Shown piece by piece: positions 25,714 to 34,291 of a stretch of DNA of 64,000 nucleotides. Made by a program: the position numbers and the translations under genes. Every line of letters starts with the position of its first letter. The stretch's first letter is position 1. The stretch covers positions 16,855 through 80,854 of the forward strand of contig JAISKB010000012.1 of NCBI GenBank assembly GCA_031261085.1, given 5' to 3'. This DNA comes from Christensenellaceae bacterium. GTDB taxonomy: Bacteria; Bacillota; Clostridia; Christensenellales; CAG-138. The notes under the pieces are model-generated. The model did no database searches, was not told where the DNA came from, and was given only the letters and a program-made list of their open reading frames with translations.

Positions 25714-26463
25714 TTACACATAATAAGGTGCGGCGATGACGGTCAATTCCGTATCCCGGTTTACTTTCGGTTCCTGCGTCAGCAAAAACGGGACGATTTT
25801 GTCGTTGGGTAGGAACGTTTTCGGGAGCGCCTTGGCGCCTTCGAAGGTATAGGTGACGCACCATGTCCTCCCGCCGGGGGCTATGGATTCACCCACGGGG
25901 AAGCTAAAGCGGCTGGTCGAATTTTTTAGATGCGCAATAAGGTCCTTCATATCCTTTGGCACCTCCGCGCTGTTTTTAAGCGCGGCGACCTTTTCGGCTA
26001 CGTCGGTTAGGTATGCGGCATCGCGCATGTGTTCGTCGAGGGCGATGATAAACACGGCGCCCACCTTAGCCGATGGGCTAGGCTTCCCCTGCGCCGCGCC
26101 GGCCGGGCCATAATCCCAGTCGATCGGTTTCCACAGCCAGCCGTTCGCCTCCACCACCGCGCCGTAAACGAGCGGGGCGCTCATATACTTTTCTTCCCAT
26201 TTCACGCGCCCAACCAGGGGCGGCTTACCGGCGCAGGCGCGCATAAAATCATCGTTTACATCGCGCGGCGTTTCGGCATAGGGCGCCAGCCTTTCTAAAT
26301 GGGTGATGTTGACAAGCGCCTGCTGTTTCTTTTCCAGCAATTCAATCATGTATTGCTTCAGCTCTTGATATTTCGGGTTGTCGTCCAACTCGTTGATTGA
26401 GTTTTCGAGCGCTTGGATGGACATAGCCTGAACACCCTTTTTTTGTAAACCACTCAGTGCCAT
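25714..26463 (-). CDS. Unrecognised soluble protein next to prophage remnant
   Basis: 249 residues with no signal peptide and no family I recognise. The first 60 residues are helical (ALENSINELDDNPKYQELKQ, ELLEKKQQALVNI); the rest looks like a mixed alpha/beta domain with FIIALDEHMRDAAYL and TWCVTYTFEGAKALPK. Start: ATG 26463 has GAGGAG 10 bases upstream; a later in-frame ATG at 26424 (MSIQALENS) is also possible. A hairpin terminator (26624) separates it from the holin gene, so it may or may not belong to the phage segment. Confidence 0.55.
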   Translation of the reverse strand: MALSGLQKKGVQAMSIQALENSINELDDNPKYQELKQYMIELLEKKQQALVNITHLERLAPYAETPRDVNDDFMRACAGKPPLVGRVKWEEKYMSAPLVYGAVVEANGWLWKPIDWDYGPAGAAQGKPSPSAKVGAVFIIALDEHMRDAAYLTDVAEKVAALKNSAEVPKDMKDLIAHLKNSTSRFSFPVGESIAPGGRTWCVTYTFEGAKALPKTFLPNDKIVPFLLTQEPKVNRDTELTVIAAPYYV

Positions 26464-26623
26464 ATGTATGCAGCTCCTCATTTTATTTTTTTGTGTAATT
26501 CTCTAAAATTTGTATATAAATGTATTTTATTATTATAACAAAAAATAACATATAACGCAATTGAAAGCGAAGCATGGTCACATATACCGGCATCAAAATC
26601 GCCTTTCCTGCTGCCAAAACGCA

Positions 26624-26658
26624 AAAGCAGGCGCGCCCCCATGGAGCGCGCCTGTTTT
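26624..26658 (-). terminator. Bidirectional terminator after the lysis genes
   Basis: CAGGCGCGC and GCGCGCCTG pair across a 9-base loop, with AAAA on one side and TTTT on the other. It would stop the leftward phage transcript. The neighbouring 26662-26697 stretch resembles the AT-rich string at 23818. Confidence 0.8.
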
Positions 26659-26692
26659 AAGCTGTTCGTTACTATTTATTGCTATTCGTTAC

Positions 26693-27109
26693 TTACTTCG
26701 CGTCCACATCCGATTCCTGCAGCTTGGTGAGCATGCTGCGCAGCGGCGCGGGCAGGGGCAGGCCGATTTTACCCGCGTTTTCGAGTATGGAAAACCCTTC
26801 GTTTGCGATGTAGAACATGCATACCGCCGCGCGAATCGCCCCGTGGGTGCTGGGTACCAGCTGGTCGAGCAGGGCGGAGAGCGCCACCATCGCAAATATA
26901 AACACCTTTTTGAGCAGCCCCATAAACCCCACGCCGGAATCCAGGCACTTGCACACCGCCGCGCCGATGATGCCCGTGATGTAATCGAGGCATACGACGC
27001 AGAGCAGCACCATGATGGAAGCGTCCCATGGGCCGAATAAATAGGCGAATAGGCCGCCCAGGGCGGCGGGGATACCCTTTGTCAAAAGCATAGTCATATT
27101 TTGATTCAT
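26693..27109 (-). CDS. Phage holin, TcdE/holin-4 family
   Basis: 138 residues with three or four hydrophobic segments: GIPAALGGLFAYLFGPW, IMVLLCVVCLDYITGIIGA and VFIFAMVALSALLDQLV. The WDASIMVLLCVVCLDYITG block and the ANEGFSILENAGKIGLPLP ending are hallmarks of the holin family that includes TcdE. It would make holes in the membrane for the endolysin encoded just upstream. AAGGAGGG lies before ATG 27109. Confidence 0.88.
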   Translation of the reverse strand: MNQNMTMLLTKGIPAALGGLFAYLFGPWDASIMVLLCVVCLDYITGIIGAAVCKCLDSGVGFMGLLKKVFIFAMVALSALLDQLVPSTHGAIRAAVCMFYIANEGFSILENAGKIGLPLPAPLRSMLTKLQESDVDAK

Positions 27110-27127
27110 ATGCGAATTCCCTCCTTA

Positions 27128-27910
27128 TTATGCGTGTGCGGCGGAACCCTCCGCCTTTTTTAGGTATGCATCCGTGCACCAGCCCCGGATATAGCCGCCG
27201 TCCGCCCGCTGTATCACCTCGGCCCAGCCCAGCGCAAAGCCCAGCGCGAGCACCGTTTCGCCCCTGCTTACCCGCCCGCTTATTTCCCCCTCGAGCGAGG
27301 GCTGCGCGCGCAGGTTCACATAGGTGGCGCCCGCGTAGGCATATAGCGCGGGCAGCGCGGGGGGCAAGGCGGTGGGCGGGGCGGGCGGGGCGGGCGGTGT
27401 CCCTTCGGATGCGAACAGCTTGAGCCGGCCATAGCGGTTCCAATAGCTGGGGCCAGAAGCATCGAGCGCGCGCTGTACCACGCCATCATCCCGCCCCTTG
27501 GCCTCCACAACCTGCCCCGCGCCGATGTAGGTCCCCACATGGTATATCTTTTGCCCGTCATGGCGGAACACGAGGTCGCCCGGGCTAAGGGCATCGCGGG
27601 TGAGCAGGGGCAGGCAGGCAGCATACAGCCCCCGGCTGGATAGATCCTGCTTGGCCAAACCGCTATCCTGCAAAAAGCGCACGATCAGCCCGCTGCAATC
27701 ATAGGCATATAGCGGGGATATCCCTTTGGCCGCTTGCTTCTTCCAAAACGCGATGGCGCGGCTTGCGTTTTCTTCGCTGGTTTCGCGCTTGCGTATCCAT
27801 GCTTCGGAGATGTCGCTTTCGCCCTGCGCGCCCCACACATAGATGCAGCCTACGCGCGCGCGCAGGTAGTCGATAAACGCCGCGATGCGGGCAGCTCCTA
27901 TATCCGCCAT
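27128..27910 (-). CDS. Phage endolysin: NlpC/P60 peptidase with SH3 domain
   Basis: 260 residues. N-terminal NlpC/P60 domain: substrate-side VGCIYVWGAQGE, the catalytic Cys in YAYDCSGLIVRFLQ, the His in YHVGTYIGAG, and a PGDLVFRHDG turn. After a Pro/Ala linker (PPAPPAPPTALPPA) an SH3b-like domain starts at about residue 193 (TYVNLRAQPSLEGEISGRVSRG) and includes GWAEV. It cleaves peptide cross-links in peptidoglycan. Holin follows 18 bases downstream, a classical lysis pair. Confidence 0.88.
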   Translation of the reverse strand: MADIGAARIAAFIDYLRARVGCIYVWGAQGESDISEAWIRKRETSEENASRAIAFWKKQAAKGISPLYAYDCSGLIVRFLQDSGLAKQDLSSRGLYAACLPLLTRDALSPGDLVFRHDGQKIYHVGTYIGAGQVVEAKGRDDGVVQRALDASGPSYWNRYGRLKLFASEGTPPAPPAPPTALPPALPALYAYAGATYVNLRAQPSLEGEISGRVSRGETVLALGFALGWAEVIQRADGGYIRGWCTDAYLKKAEGSAAHA

Positions 27911-27911
27911 A

Positions 27912-29060
27912 TCACACCTCCCACAGCTCCAGCGTGGTGCCGGGGTAAAAGGCGGCGGCGTCCGAAAGATACAGCGCGCCCACCTGATCGGGCAGCGATA
28001 CGAACGCGCCGCCGGTGCGCTCGTAGCAGGCCTTGCCCAGGGCCGAGGAATATCCCACGCCCTGCATATAGCCCAGCGCCCTGCCCAGGCCGAAGGTCAG
28101 TTCGGCGTAATAGGCGTTTTGCGTGTAATATTGCGCGGTGGCGTCGTTCATGTAGATGTTGGGGCCCGGCGCGGTGGTGGGGCGGGTGTAGGAAAGGAAG
28201 CTGGCGGCGCTGTGCAGGCCTTCCCCCTGCATATAATCGCCCAGGGCGAGTATGGAGCGGCCTGTGGACTTGCGCCCTTCCACCACCAGCCGGTATGCTT
28301 TGCTAAGCGGGGTGAGCGCCAAATCGTACCATCCGCAGGGCGCGGCCACGATAAAATCCAGCTTGGCAAGGTCGGTATTGGCGTTGGCGGCATACGAGAG
28401 TATGTTGGACGTGCCGCTGCTGGATTTAAAGGCGAAGGTCGTTGCGCTCAGCACGCTGACGCGGGCAAGCTCATAGGCGCGCAGCTCCTGCGGCATCAGC
28501 TGGTAGCAGTCGGCGCTTAGGTACTGCTGCTTTACGAAGGGCTGCAGCAGCTGCCCCTCGGTTAGCCCGTGCGGCGCGGCGCAGGTGAATATGCCGGTGC
28601 TCGAATCCAACGTGACGGGGGGCAGCACGGCGGGGGCTAAGGTAAGGCGGCGCAGCAGCGTGCCCCGGCCATCCCGCCCATCGGGTATATCGAAGCTCTG
28701 CGTGCCGTTTTGGTCGGTCAGTGAAAGCGTGTGCCCGCCCGCCGTCTGCGCAACCGCGATGGTGGGGCTGTAGCCGTCCGCTCCGTCCGCACCATCCGCG
28801 CCATCGGCTCCGGCGGGGCCTTGCAGCGCGCCGCCGTTTAGCGCGGGCTCCAAATAATCGGCCGCGCTGTCCGCCCGGTCGGCGGCGCTTTGGGCTGCGG
28901 CGCAGGCCTCTTGCAGCGCCGCGTAAAGCGCCTCGCCGGTATCCGGCGTGAGCACCAGGTCGTGCGCGCCGATTTGCCCGTTTGCCGCGGCTTGCAGCCG
29001 GGCTTCCTCACTGGGGAACACATGCATGGTCATGTGGTGCAGGTCGTGTGTTACTGCCAT
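27912..29060 (-). CDS. Putative phage fibre or receptor-binding protein with short collagen-like tract
   Basis: 382 residues. An N-terminal helical region (LYAALQEACAAAQSAADRAD) is followed by a short Gly-X-Y tract (GPAGADGADGADGADG) and the phage tail-fibre style block YSPTIAVAQTAGGHTLSLTDQNG plus DIPDGRDGRG. The rest is a beta-rich domain without a known name. In phages this layout is seen in fibres and baseplate proteins located before the lysis genes, as here. Start ATG 29060 has GGGGGTG upstream. Confidence 0.65.
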   Translation of the reverse strand: MAVTHDLHHMTMHVFPSEEARLQAAANGQIGAHDLVLTPDTGEALYAALQEACAAAQSAADRADSAADYLEPALNGGALQGPAGADGADGADGADGYSPTIAVAQTAGGHTLSLTDQNGTQSFDIPDGRDGRGTLLRRLTLAPAVLPPVTLDSSTGIFTCAAPHGLTEGQLLQPFVKQQYLSADCYQLMPQELRAYELARVSVLSATTFAFKSSSGTSNILSYAANANTDLAKLDFIVAAPCGWYDLALTPLSKAYRLVVEGRKSTGRSILALGDYMQGEGLHSAASFLSYTRPTTAPGPNIYMNDATAQYYTQNAYYAELTFGLGRALGYMQGVGYSSALGKACYERTGGAFVSLPDQVGALYLSDAAAFYPGTTLELWEV

Positions 29061-29392
29061 TGCTTTTTCACCCCCAATATGGTGCATTCCAGCGCGGCGG
29101 GCGCCCCGGCGCTCATGCCCTGTGCAAGCAGCACCAGCGTATCCTCCCTCAGGTCGTATAAGCGGGTTTGCGCGCTGGCGTCAAGGCTAACCCGCATCGT
29201 GAAGTCGCCGGTTTGATCCGCCCGGTAATAGGCGCAAAGCTCGGCGCCGCCGGCATAGGAGGTTCGCAAAAAAACCGCCAGCGGCTCCACGGTGAGCGGC
29301 ATATATATGTATTGCGCCGCCGTAAGGTTTGGGTAGGTGTTGGATGTGATTTGCAGCTCCATTTCGGAGCCGCAGGTCATGTTGAACAGCAT
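29051..29392 (-). CDS. Unknown phage-type structural protein
   Basis: 113 residues, rich in beta-strand residues (LQITSNTYPNLTAAQYIYMP, GDFTMRVSLDASAQTRLYDL). No family recognised. It overlaps the next gene by 10 bases and follows the 50-residue gene by 6, so it is part of the phage operon. The position between capsid and fibre suggests a small virion protein. Confidence 0.6.
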   Translation of the reverse strand: MLFNMTCGSEMELQITSNTYPNLTAAQYIYMPLTVEPLAVFLRTSYAGGAELCAYYRADQTGDFTMRVSLDASAQTRLYDLREDTLVLLAQGMSAGAPAALECTILGVKKQWQ

Positions 29393-29398
29393 TGTGCT

Positions 29399-29551
29399 TC
29401 ACCCCATTATCAAAAGATTGACCTCCAGCTCCATAGTAGGGAGCTTTTTGGCCGAAAACGTGAGCGCGCCCCAGCCCTGCAGCGCGCAGTGCACCCGCGC
29501 GGCCAAGCCACCCTGCAGGCGGTCTATCTCCTGGTCTGTAATGTAATGCAT
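29399..29551 (-). CDS. Small phage protein of 50 residues
   Basis: Starts at ATG 29551 after AAAAAGGAGCGTATAGT and ends in TGA 6 bases before the next start. It begins MHYITDQEIDRLQGGLA and ends ELEVNLLIMG. Good ribosome binding site and tight spacing support a real gene although it is too short for family assignment. The frame lies opposite longer shadow ORFs. Confidence 0.65.
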   Translation of the reverse strand: MHYITDQEIDRLQGGLAARVHCALQGWGALTFSAKKLPTMELEVNLLIMG

Positions 29552-29622
29552 ACTATACGCTCCTTTTTGCGTTGTGCTGCCCCGCAGGCAAAGCGGGAAG
29601 CCCTGCCCGCGGGGCGCTTGCG

Positions 29623-30816
29623 TTATGCGCTTACGGCGTGCTCAATGCGAAGCAGCCACAGGTCGTTTAGGATGGTTGCGGTGTAGGCGGCCACCTTGGC
29701 GCCCACGGTCGCGCGCTGGTTGAGCGGGTCCTGCGTGCCGGCGCTGCCGTGCGGCTTGATGATGATTTGCAGCGCGCCGCTGCCCGCCACATCCACGATG
29801 CCATAGGCATCCTTGCCGAACACCAGCGTGCTGTGCACATCCATAGCGGTTTTGGCGGCGGCGTCCACGGCGCCCGCGTCCTCGCTGTATACGATGGCGT
29901 TTGCGGCCAGGCTGGCCGTGGCCGAAAGCGTGACGGTGTTGGTGCCTGGGTTAAAGCCCGCCACGGTGAGGGAGGCGGCGCCGACCTTGATGGGGTTGCC
30001 GCTCTGGCTCAAATACGCGGCCTCGGCCTCGGTGGCGGGGCTGTTTAGCACGAAGGTGGCGCTGTTGGTGGTGGCGGTTTTTACGGTGTTGTGCACGCTC
30101 TGGCGGAACACCTTCGCTTCGGTGGATTCCACGAACACCACGCCAAACAGGCGGCCTATTTCGCCGCTGTAGATGGCTTCGGCATTGGAATATTTGGCCA
30201 CATCCTGCCACAGCGGGTCGTTCTGCAGGTCGTAGGTGGCATCCGGCGAGCAGATGCACAAAAAGTGCGGCTTGCGCTCCTCCTCGCAAAAGGGGCGGGC
30301 CTTGGCGCGCTTGAGCGTGCGCACCGCCTTGCGGATTTCGTTGACGGTGAGCTTATCCTCGGCGGTGAGCCCGGTGCGGGCGCTTTTGCCGCCCGCGCGC
30401 TGCACGTTGTTGCCCGCGTTGAGCGCATCCCGCGTCACCCATTCCACCACGGTGCCCAGCTGCTCGCCCAGCAGCTCCGCGCTTTCAGAAATCACCTGGT
30501 CGTAGGCGGTCATGTCCAACAGGTCGCTCACCTCGACATAGGCGCCATACTGGCTCACCAGCGCTTCCACATTGCTTTGCGAAAGCGCCTGCCCGCTGGG
30601 GGTTATGCCCTCCTCGAGCGCGGTCATGGCGTCGCCGGCGTCAAACAGGTTCCAGCGGCGGAATTCCACCCGCTTGCCGCTGTTGCGGGGGATGGGGCGC
30701 ATCTGCCCGAATTTGGCGTGCACAAAACGGGTGCGCGCGCTTTCGAGCAGCTGCCGGTCGTAAAACTTCTTATCGAGATAGGTGATGTCGGCGGTGTTGT
30801 TGGTTGTGTTGGTCAT
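29623..30816 (-). CDS. Phage major capsid protein, N4-gp56-like family
   Basis: 397 residues. The N-terminal half is highly characteristic of this capsid family: FYDRQLLESARTRFVHAKFG, GKRVEFRRWNLF, LEEGITPSGQALS, VEALVSQYGAYVEVSDLLD, and TRDALNAGNNV. The later CSPDATYDLQNDPLWQDVAKYSN is also usual. ATG 30816 was chosen over 30822 because AAAGGAG is 8 bases from it. It is a complete frame, so the capsid could still be made. Confidence 0.85.
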   Translation of the reverse strand: MTNTTNNTADITYLDKKFYDRQLLESARTRFVHAKFGQMRPIPRNSGKRVEFRRWNLFDAGDAMTALEEGITPSGQALSQSNVEALVSQYGAYVEVSDLLDMTAYDQVISESAELLGEQLGTVVEWVTRDALNAGNNVQRAGGKSARTGLTAEDKLTVNEIRKAVRTLKRAKARPFCEEERKPHFLCICSPDATYDLQNDPLWQDVAKYSNAEAIYSGEIGRLFGVVFVESTEAKVFRQSVHNTVKTATTNSATFVLNSPATEAEAAYLSQSGNPIKVGAASLTVAGFNPGTNTVTLSATASLAANAIVYSEDAGAVDAAAKTAMDVHSTLVFGKDAYGIVDVAGSGALQIIIKPHGSAGTQDPLNQRATVGAKVAAYTATILNDLWLLRIEHAVSA

Positions 30817-30843
30817 ATGCATTTCTCCTTTCGGTCGGGTGGT

Positions 30844-31404
30844 TTACAGGGGGGCGCGGCGCCCTTGGGCCGCCGCTTGCTCCAGCCGCTTTTTTATCTG
30901 CGCAAACTGGGAGCTGCTCATGCTCGCATAGTCGGCCGGGGCGCCGCCGGGCGTGCCGGTGCGCACAGGCAGGGGCAGGCTGCGGCGGGCACGCAGCTTT
31001 TCGAGCATATCCTCCCCGCCGATGCGGCGTTCCCGCTCGGCGGCTTCACCGGCGGCGCGCTCGGCATGATACAGGCGCACGGCGGCAGGGGCCGGCATTT
31101 CATAGAGCAGCTGTACGAAGGCGGCGTCCGCAAGGTAGCTGTCCACATCCGTCAGTTGCCCCTGGGCCTGCAGCGCGATAAGGTCGCTGGCCGCGCGGGC
31201 GCAAAGCGCCTCGGCCCCGCCGGGGGCATGCCCGCCCAGCAGCAGCGCCGCGGCCTGCGCCTCTTCCACCCCGGCTTCGTCGCACAGGCATTGGATCAAT
31301 TGCCGCCCTATGGCATAAGCCGGCTCCTCCGTAATCAGCGAGGCCAGCATCTGCGCCAGTGGATCCGTCTCCTCGGGCGGCAAGGGGGTGTTTGTAAAAT
31401 CCAT
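30844..31404 (-). CDS. Putative phage scaffold-like protein
   Basis: 186 residues, Ala/Glu-rich and helical (LLYEMPAPAAVRLYHAERAA, ERERRIGGEDMLEKLRA, SQFAQIKKRLEQAAAQG). Its position directly before the capsid gene and its composition suit a scaffold or capsid-assembly protein; no sequence family was recognised. ATG 31404 has AGAGGAGAG. Only 14 bases separate its start codon from the T run of a terminator, so it has no room for its own promoter. Confidence 0.6.
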   Translation of the reverse strand: MDFTNTPLPPEETDPLAQMLASLITEEPAYAIGRQLIQCLCDEAGVEEAQAAALLLGGHAPGGAEALCARAASDLIALQAQGQLTDVDSYLADAAFVQLLYEMPAPAAVRLYHAERAAGEAAERERRIGGEDMLEKLRARRSLPLPVRTGTPGGAPADYASMSSSQFAQIKKRLEQAAAQGRRAPL

Positions 31405-31418
31405 CGCTCTCCTCTCAT

Positions 31419-31443
31419 AAAAAAACACCCCGCAAAGGGTGTT
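31419..31443 (-). terminator. Leftward terminator between aminohydrolase and phage cassette
   Basis: On the minus strand AACACCC-TTTGCG-GGGTGTT followed by TTTTT; perfect 7-base stem. It fits the end of the aminohydrolase transcript. Confidence 0.85.
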
Positions 31444-31482
31444 CTTCGGTTGCCTGTTTCGGCCAGGCGCGCCAAGTATTGC

Positions 31483-31520
31483 GCAAGGCGGCCGCGGGGT
31501 TTCACCCGCGGCCGCCTTGC
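31483..31520. repeat. Perfect 16-base-pair inverted repeat at the edge of the phage segment
   Basis: Arms 31483-31498 and 31505-31520 (GCAAGGCGGCCGCGGG and its complement) with loop GTTTCA. There is no T run on either side, so it is not a standard terminator. It lies downstream of the aminohydrolase stop. Confidence 0.85.
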
Positions 31521-31597
31521 CACCTATTGAGCATATCAGAACAATCGCCTGGGGTAAAGTGCAAACGCCGGGCGATATTTTTGCACGCGCCGCGCGT

Positions 31598-32959
31598 TTA
31601 TTGGGCGCCGCCCAAATAGCGCGCGATCTTTTTTTCGGCCTTGGCCGCGAGCGCGGCTTCGTCGATATCGCACAAGTGCCCGCTTTGCACCCGCACGCGC
31701 CCCTGCACCACGGTGTAATCCACCGCGCCGCGCACGCCCACGGTGCTCAGCACGCTTTTTGGGTCCAGGCACGCGCCGGCAAGCTCCAGGCGGCGGCTGC
31801 TGAGCAAAAACAGGTCGGCGCACTTGCCGGGGGCGAGCTGGCCGATATCCTGCCGGCCCAGCAGCCTTGCGCCGCCCCGCGTGGCCAGCTTTAAGATATC
31901 ATAACCGCCGGGCGCGGCGTTGCCATAGTGCAGCCGGTGCAGCAGATAGCATACCCGCATTTCCTCCAGCAGGCTGCTGCCATCGTTGCTGGCGCTGCCA
32001 TCCACGGCCAAGCCCACCGGCACGCCCAGGCGAAGCATATCGGGCAGGCGGGCTACGCCGCTTGCGAGCTTCATATTGGAGATGGGGCAATGCGCCACGC
32101 CGGTTTGGGTGGCGGCGAGCTCCCGCAGCTCGGCATCGTTCAAGTGGATGCCATGGGCATACCAAACATCCGGCCCGGCCCAGCCCAGGCTTTGCATATA
32201 CGCGAAGGGCCGCAGGCCATAGCGCGCCAGCGTGTAGGCTTCTTCATCCCGGGTTTCGCAAAGGTGGGTGTGCAGGCGCACGCCATGCTGCCGGGCGAGC
32301 AGCGCGCTTTGCTTGAGCAGCGCAGCACTCACCGAAAACGGGGAGCAGGGCGCCAGCGCGACGGTGCGCATGGAGCCGAAGCCGCCATCGTGGTAGGCGG
32401 CGATGAGCCGCTCGCTGTCGCGCAATATTTCATCCACGGTCTGCACCACGCTATCCGGAGGCAGGCCGCCGTCCTTTTGCGAAAGATCCATGCTCCCGCG
32501 CGAAGCCGCCATGCGGATGCCCAACTCCTCCGCCGCGTCAAACTGCGCCGCAATCAGGTCGCCTCCATATTTGGGGAACACATAATGGTGGTCGAAGCAG
32601 GTCGTACAGCCCTGCTTCATCAGCTCCCCCATGGCGCACAGGGAGGAGAGCCGCACCGCCTCTTCATCCAGTCCCTTCCATATTTCATACAGCGCCCCCA
32701 GCCAGGGGAACAGCTCCATATTTTGCACATGGGGCAGGTTGCGGCTGAAATATTGATACAGATGGTGGTGGGCGTTGATAAGGCCGGGGTAGCAGAGCAG
32801 GCCCGCGCCGTTTATGGTAACGTCGGCGGCGGGCGCTTCGGCGGGGCCGATGGCCGTGATGACGCCGTTTTCGCAGTAGATGCTCGCATTTTCGTATACG
32901 GTATCGGCATCGTCACAGCTTATGATGGCTTGGCAATTTATAATGCGCAGGGTGGGCAT
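31598..32959 (-). CDS. Amidohydrolase-family aminohydrolase, 8-oxoguanine deaminase/SsnA-like
   Basis: 453-residue metal-dependent deaminase. Metal motifs: PGLINAHHHLYQYF (HxH), RLHTHLCETRDEE, AHGIHLNDAELRELA, and VDGSASNDGSSLLEE with the Asp. The CPISNMKLASG block and ASNDGS tail resemble 8-oxoguanine deaminases and hydroxyatrazine-type hydrolases; the homologue SsnA lies in the E. coli purine cluster. Predicted to deaminate a purine or an oxidised purine. Divergent from the LysR gene, as expected for a regulated catabolic gene. AGAGAGGG precedes ATG 32959. Confidence 0.85.
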   Translation of the reverse strand: MPTLRIINCQAIISCDDADTVYENASIYCENGVITAIGPAEAPAADVTINGAGLLCYPGLINAHHHLYQYFSRNLPHVQNMELFPWLGALYEIWKGLDEEAVRLSSLCAMGELMKQGCTTCFDHHYVFPKYGGDLIAAQFDAAEELGIRMAASRGSMDLSQKDGGLPPDSVVQTVDEILRDSERLIAAYHDGGFGSMRTVALAPCSPFSVSAALLKQSALLARQHGVRLHTHLCETRDEEAYTLARYGLRPFAYMQSLGWAGPDVWYAHGIHLNDAELRELAATQTGVAHCPISNMKLASGVARLPDMLRLGVPVGLAVDGSASNDGSSLLEEMRVCYLLHRLHYGNAAPGGYDILKLATRGGARLLGRQDIGQLAPGKCADLFLLSSRRLELAGACLDPKSVLSTVGVRGAVDYTVVQGRVRVQSGHLCDIDEAALAAKAEKKIARYLGGAQ

Positions 32960-33124
32960 AGGGTTCCCTCTCTTATTTGTAGGATATGTTTCAGTTTACA
33001 TGGTTTGGGGCGGGATGGCAACCGGCAGGCGCGGGCGGGCCGATACACCCCGCCCTTCCTGCGCCTTGGTGAGCCGCCGCGCAAGGGGGACGGCGGGTTT
33101 TATGGGAAGATTTACAAAAACACC

Positions 33125-33153
33125 TCGTAATTTTGCGCAATAATGCGTATAAT
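33125..33153 (+). promoter_or_regulatory. LysR gene promoter region with CGCA-ATAA-TGCG inverted repeat
   Basis: TATAAT at 33148-33153 with no good -35 (TCGTAA at 33125). Just upstream, TTTTGCGCAATAATGCGTA holds CGCA-ATAA-TGCG, a short inverted repeat of the size a LysR dimer contacts, so this may be an autoregulatory site. The 255-base gap 32960-33214 otherwise shows no gene. Confidence 0.45.
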
Positions 33154-33214
33154 AACAAGTGAGGGCACAGCGGCGTTGGGCCGCACAGCCATACAAAGGG
33201 CGGGGGAGTGAACT

Positions 33215-34129
33215 ATGGATTTTAAAGAGCTGGAATCCTTCGTGATGATCGCCAAGGTAAAGAGCTTTTCCAAAGCGGCGGACAAGCTGTTTTTAACGCA
33301 GCCCGCGCTGAGCAATCATATCTCCAAGCTCGAAAAGGAGCTGGGCGTTACGCTGCTCATGCGCAACAACAAAAAAACCGAGCTCACCCATGCCGGGCAA
33401 AAGTTTTATATCAGCGCGCTGGAAATATTAAACCAGCGTGAGTTCGCGCTGCTCAGCCTCGAAAAATTTCAGGGCAAAATCGACGGCATACTGCAAATCG
33501 CCACCAGCAGCGTGCCCGGCCAATACATTTTGCCGAACATACTAAAGGGCTTCCACGAAATATATAAAGATGTTACCTACAACCACTATTATCTAAGCTC
33601 CGGCGAGGTTATCAGCCTGCTGCTGTCCGGCGAGCTGGACTTTGGCTTTATTGGCGCCGAGCCCGAGGACAACAACATCATCTACGAGAAGATAGCCGAT
33701 GATGAGCTGGTGGTTATCGCGCCCAACGTGCCGCCGTTTTCTCAAATGGAGAGCATCACGTTTGAGCGGCTGCTCGATGAACAGATTCTGCTCCGCAAGG
33801 AAGGCAGCAGCACCCGCCGCGCGTTCGATACGGCGTACAAGCACTTTACCCACCTGGGCAAACCGGCCAAGGTGCTGGCGCATATGGATAACAACGAGAT
33901 GATCGCGCTGTGCGTAAAAGCGGGGTTTGGCGTATCCATAGCCTCCCGCATCTCGGTGGAAGATAAAGTAAAGGCGGGGTTTTTGAAGGTGCTCCCGCTG
34001 GAGGACTACAGCTTCCACCACGCGTTTTACTTTGCATACCCCAAAAAGCGCACGCTGTCCCCCATGGTCACGCGGTTTAAAGAATTTGTGCTGGAGCAAC
34101 GGGGTGTGTTCGACCAAAACGAAATGTAG
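33215..34129 (+). CDS. LysR-family transcriptional regulator
   Basis: 304 residues. N-terminal winged helix-turn-helix at about 1-60: LESFVMIAKVKSFSKAADKLFLTQPALSNHISKLEKELG. The effector-binding domain follows with LQIATSSVPGQYILPNIL and SGELDFGFIGAEPED. It most resembles the CysB-like or selenium-metabolism-associated LysR group. Placed between a leftward deaminase and the rightward purine genes, it is the likely regulator of both arms; inducer unknown. GGGGGAG precedes ATG 33215. Confidence 0.9.
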   Translation: MDFKELESFVMIAKVKSFSKAADKLFLTQPALSNHISKLEKELGVTLLMRNNKKTELTHAGQKFYISALEILNQREFALLSLEKFQGKIDGILQIATSSVPGQYILPNILKGFHEIYKDVTYNHYYLSSGEVISLLLSGELDFGFIGAEPEDNNIIYEKIADDELVVIAPNVPPFSQMESITFERLLDEQILLRKEGSSTRRAFDTAYKHFTHLGKPAKVLAHMDNNEMIALCVKAGFGVSIASRISVEDKVKAGFLKVLPLEDYSFHHAFYFAYPKKRTLSPMVTRFKEFVLEQRGVFDQNEM

Positions 34130-34291
34130 ATAAAAGCAATTTATCCAGATGCCGCATTTATTGTATTTTATCATGCATAGCTGTGTTAGCCGAGCCATAG
34201 GATAAAATAATATCAATGTGCTAGGTGCTTCGCGTTATCCGCGAAAGAGAATAACAGGTGTTTTGGGCTGTTTTTACACCGCGATGGATGA

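Larger units (their letters stand above)
26693..31404 (-). mobile_element. Prophage remnant: capsid, fibre and lysis genes only
   Basis: Seven leftward genes in phage late-gene order: scaffold-like, major capsid, 50-residue, 113-residue, fibre-like, endolysin, holin. No integrase, terminase, portal, head-tail connector, tail tube or tape measure can be found anywhere in the window. The frames are intact and tightly packed. I could not find direct repeats that would mark attachment sites. It looks like an internal deletion product of a larger prophage or a domesticated particle or lysis cassette. Confidence 0.75.

Noticed and set aside
25350..31600. Attachment-site direct repeats and an integrase for the prophage remnant
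   Set aside because: No convincing direct repeats flank the segment and no tRNA gene or recombinase is present, so its ends cannot be fixed.
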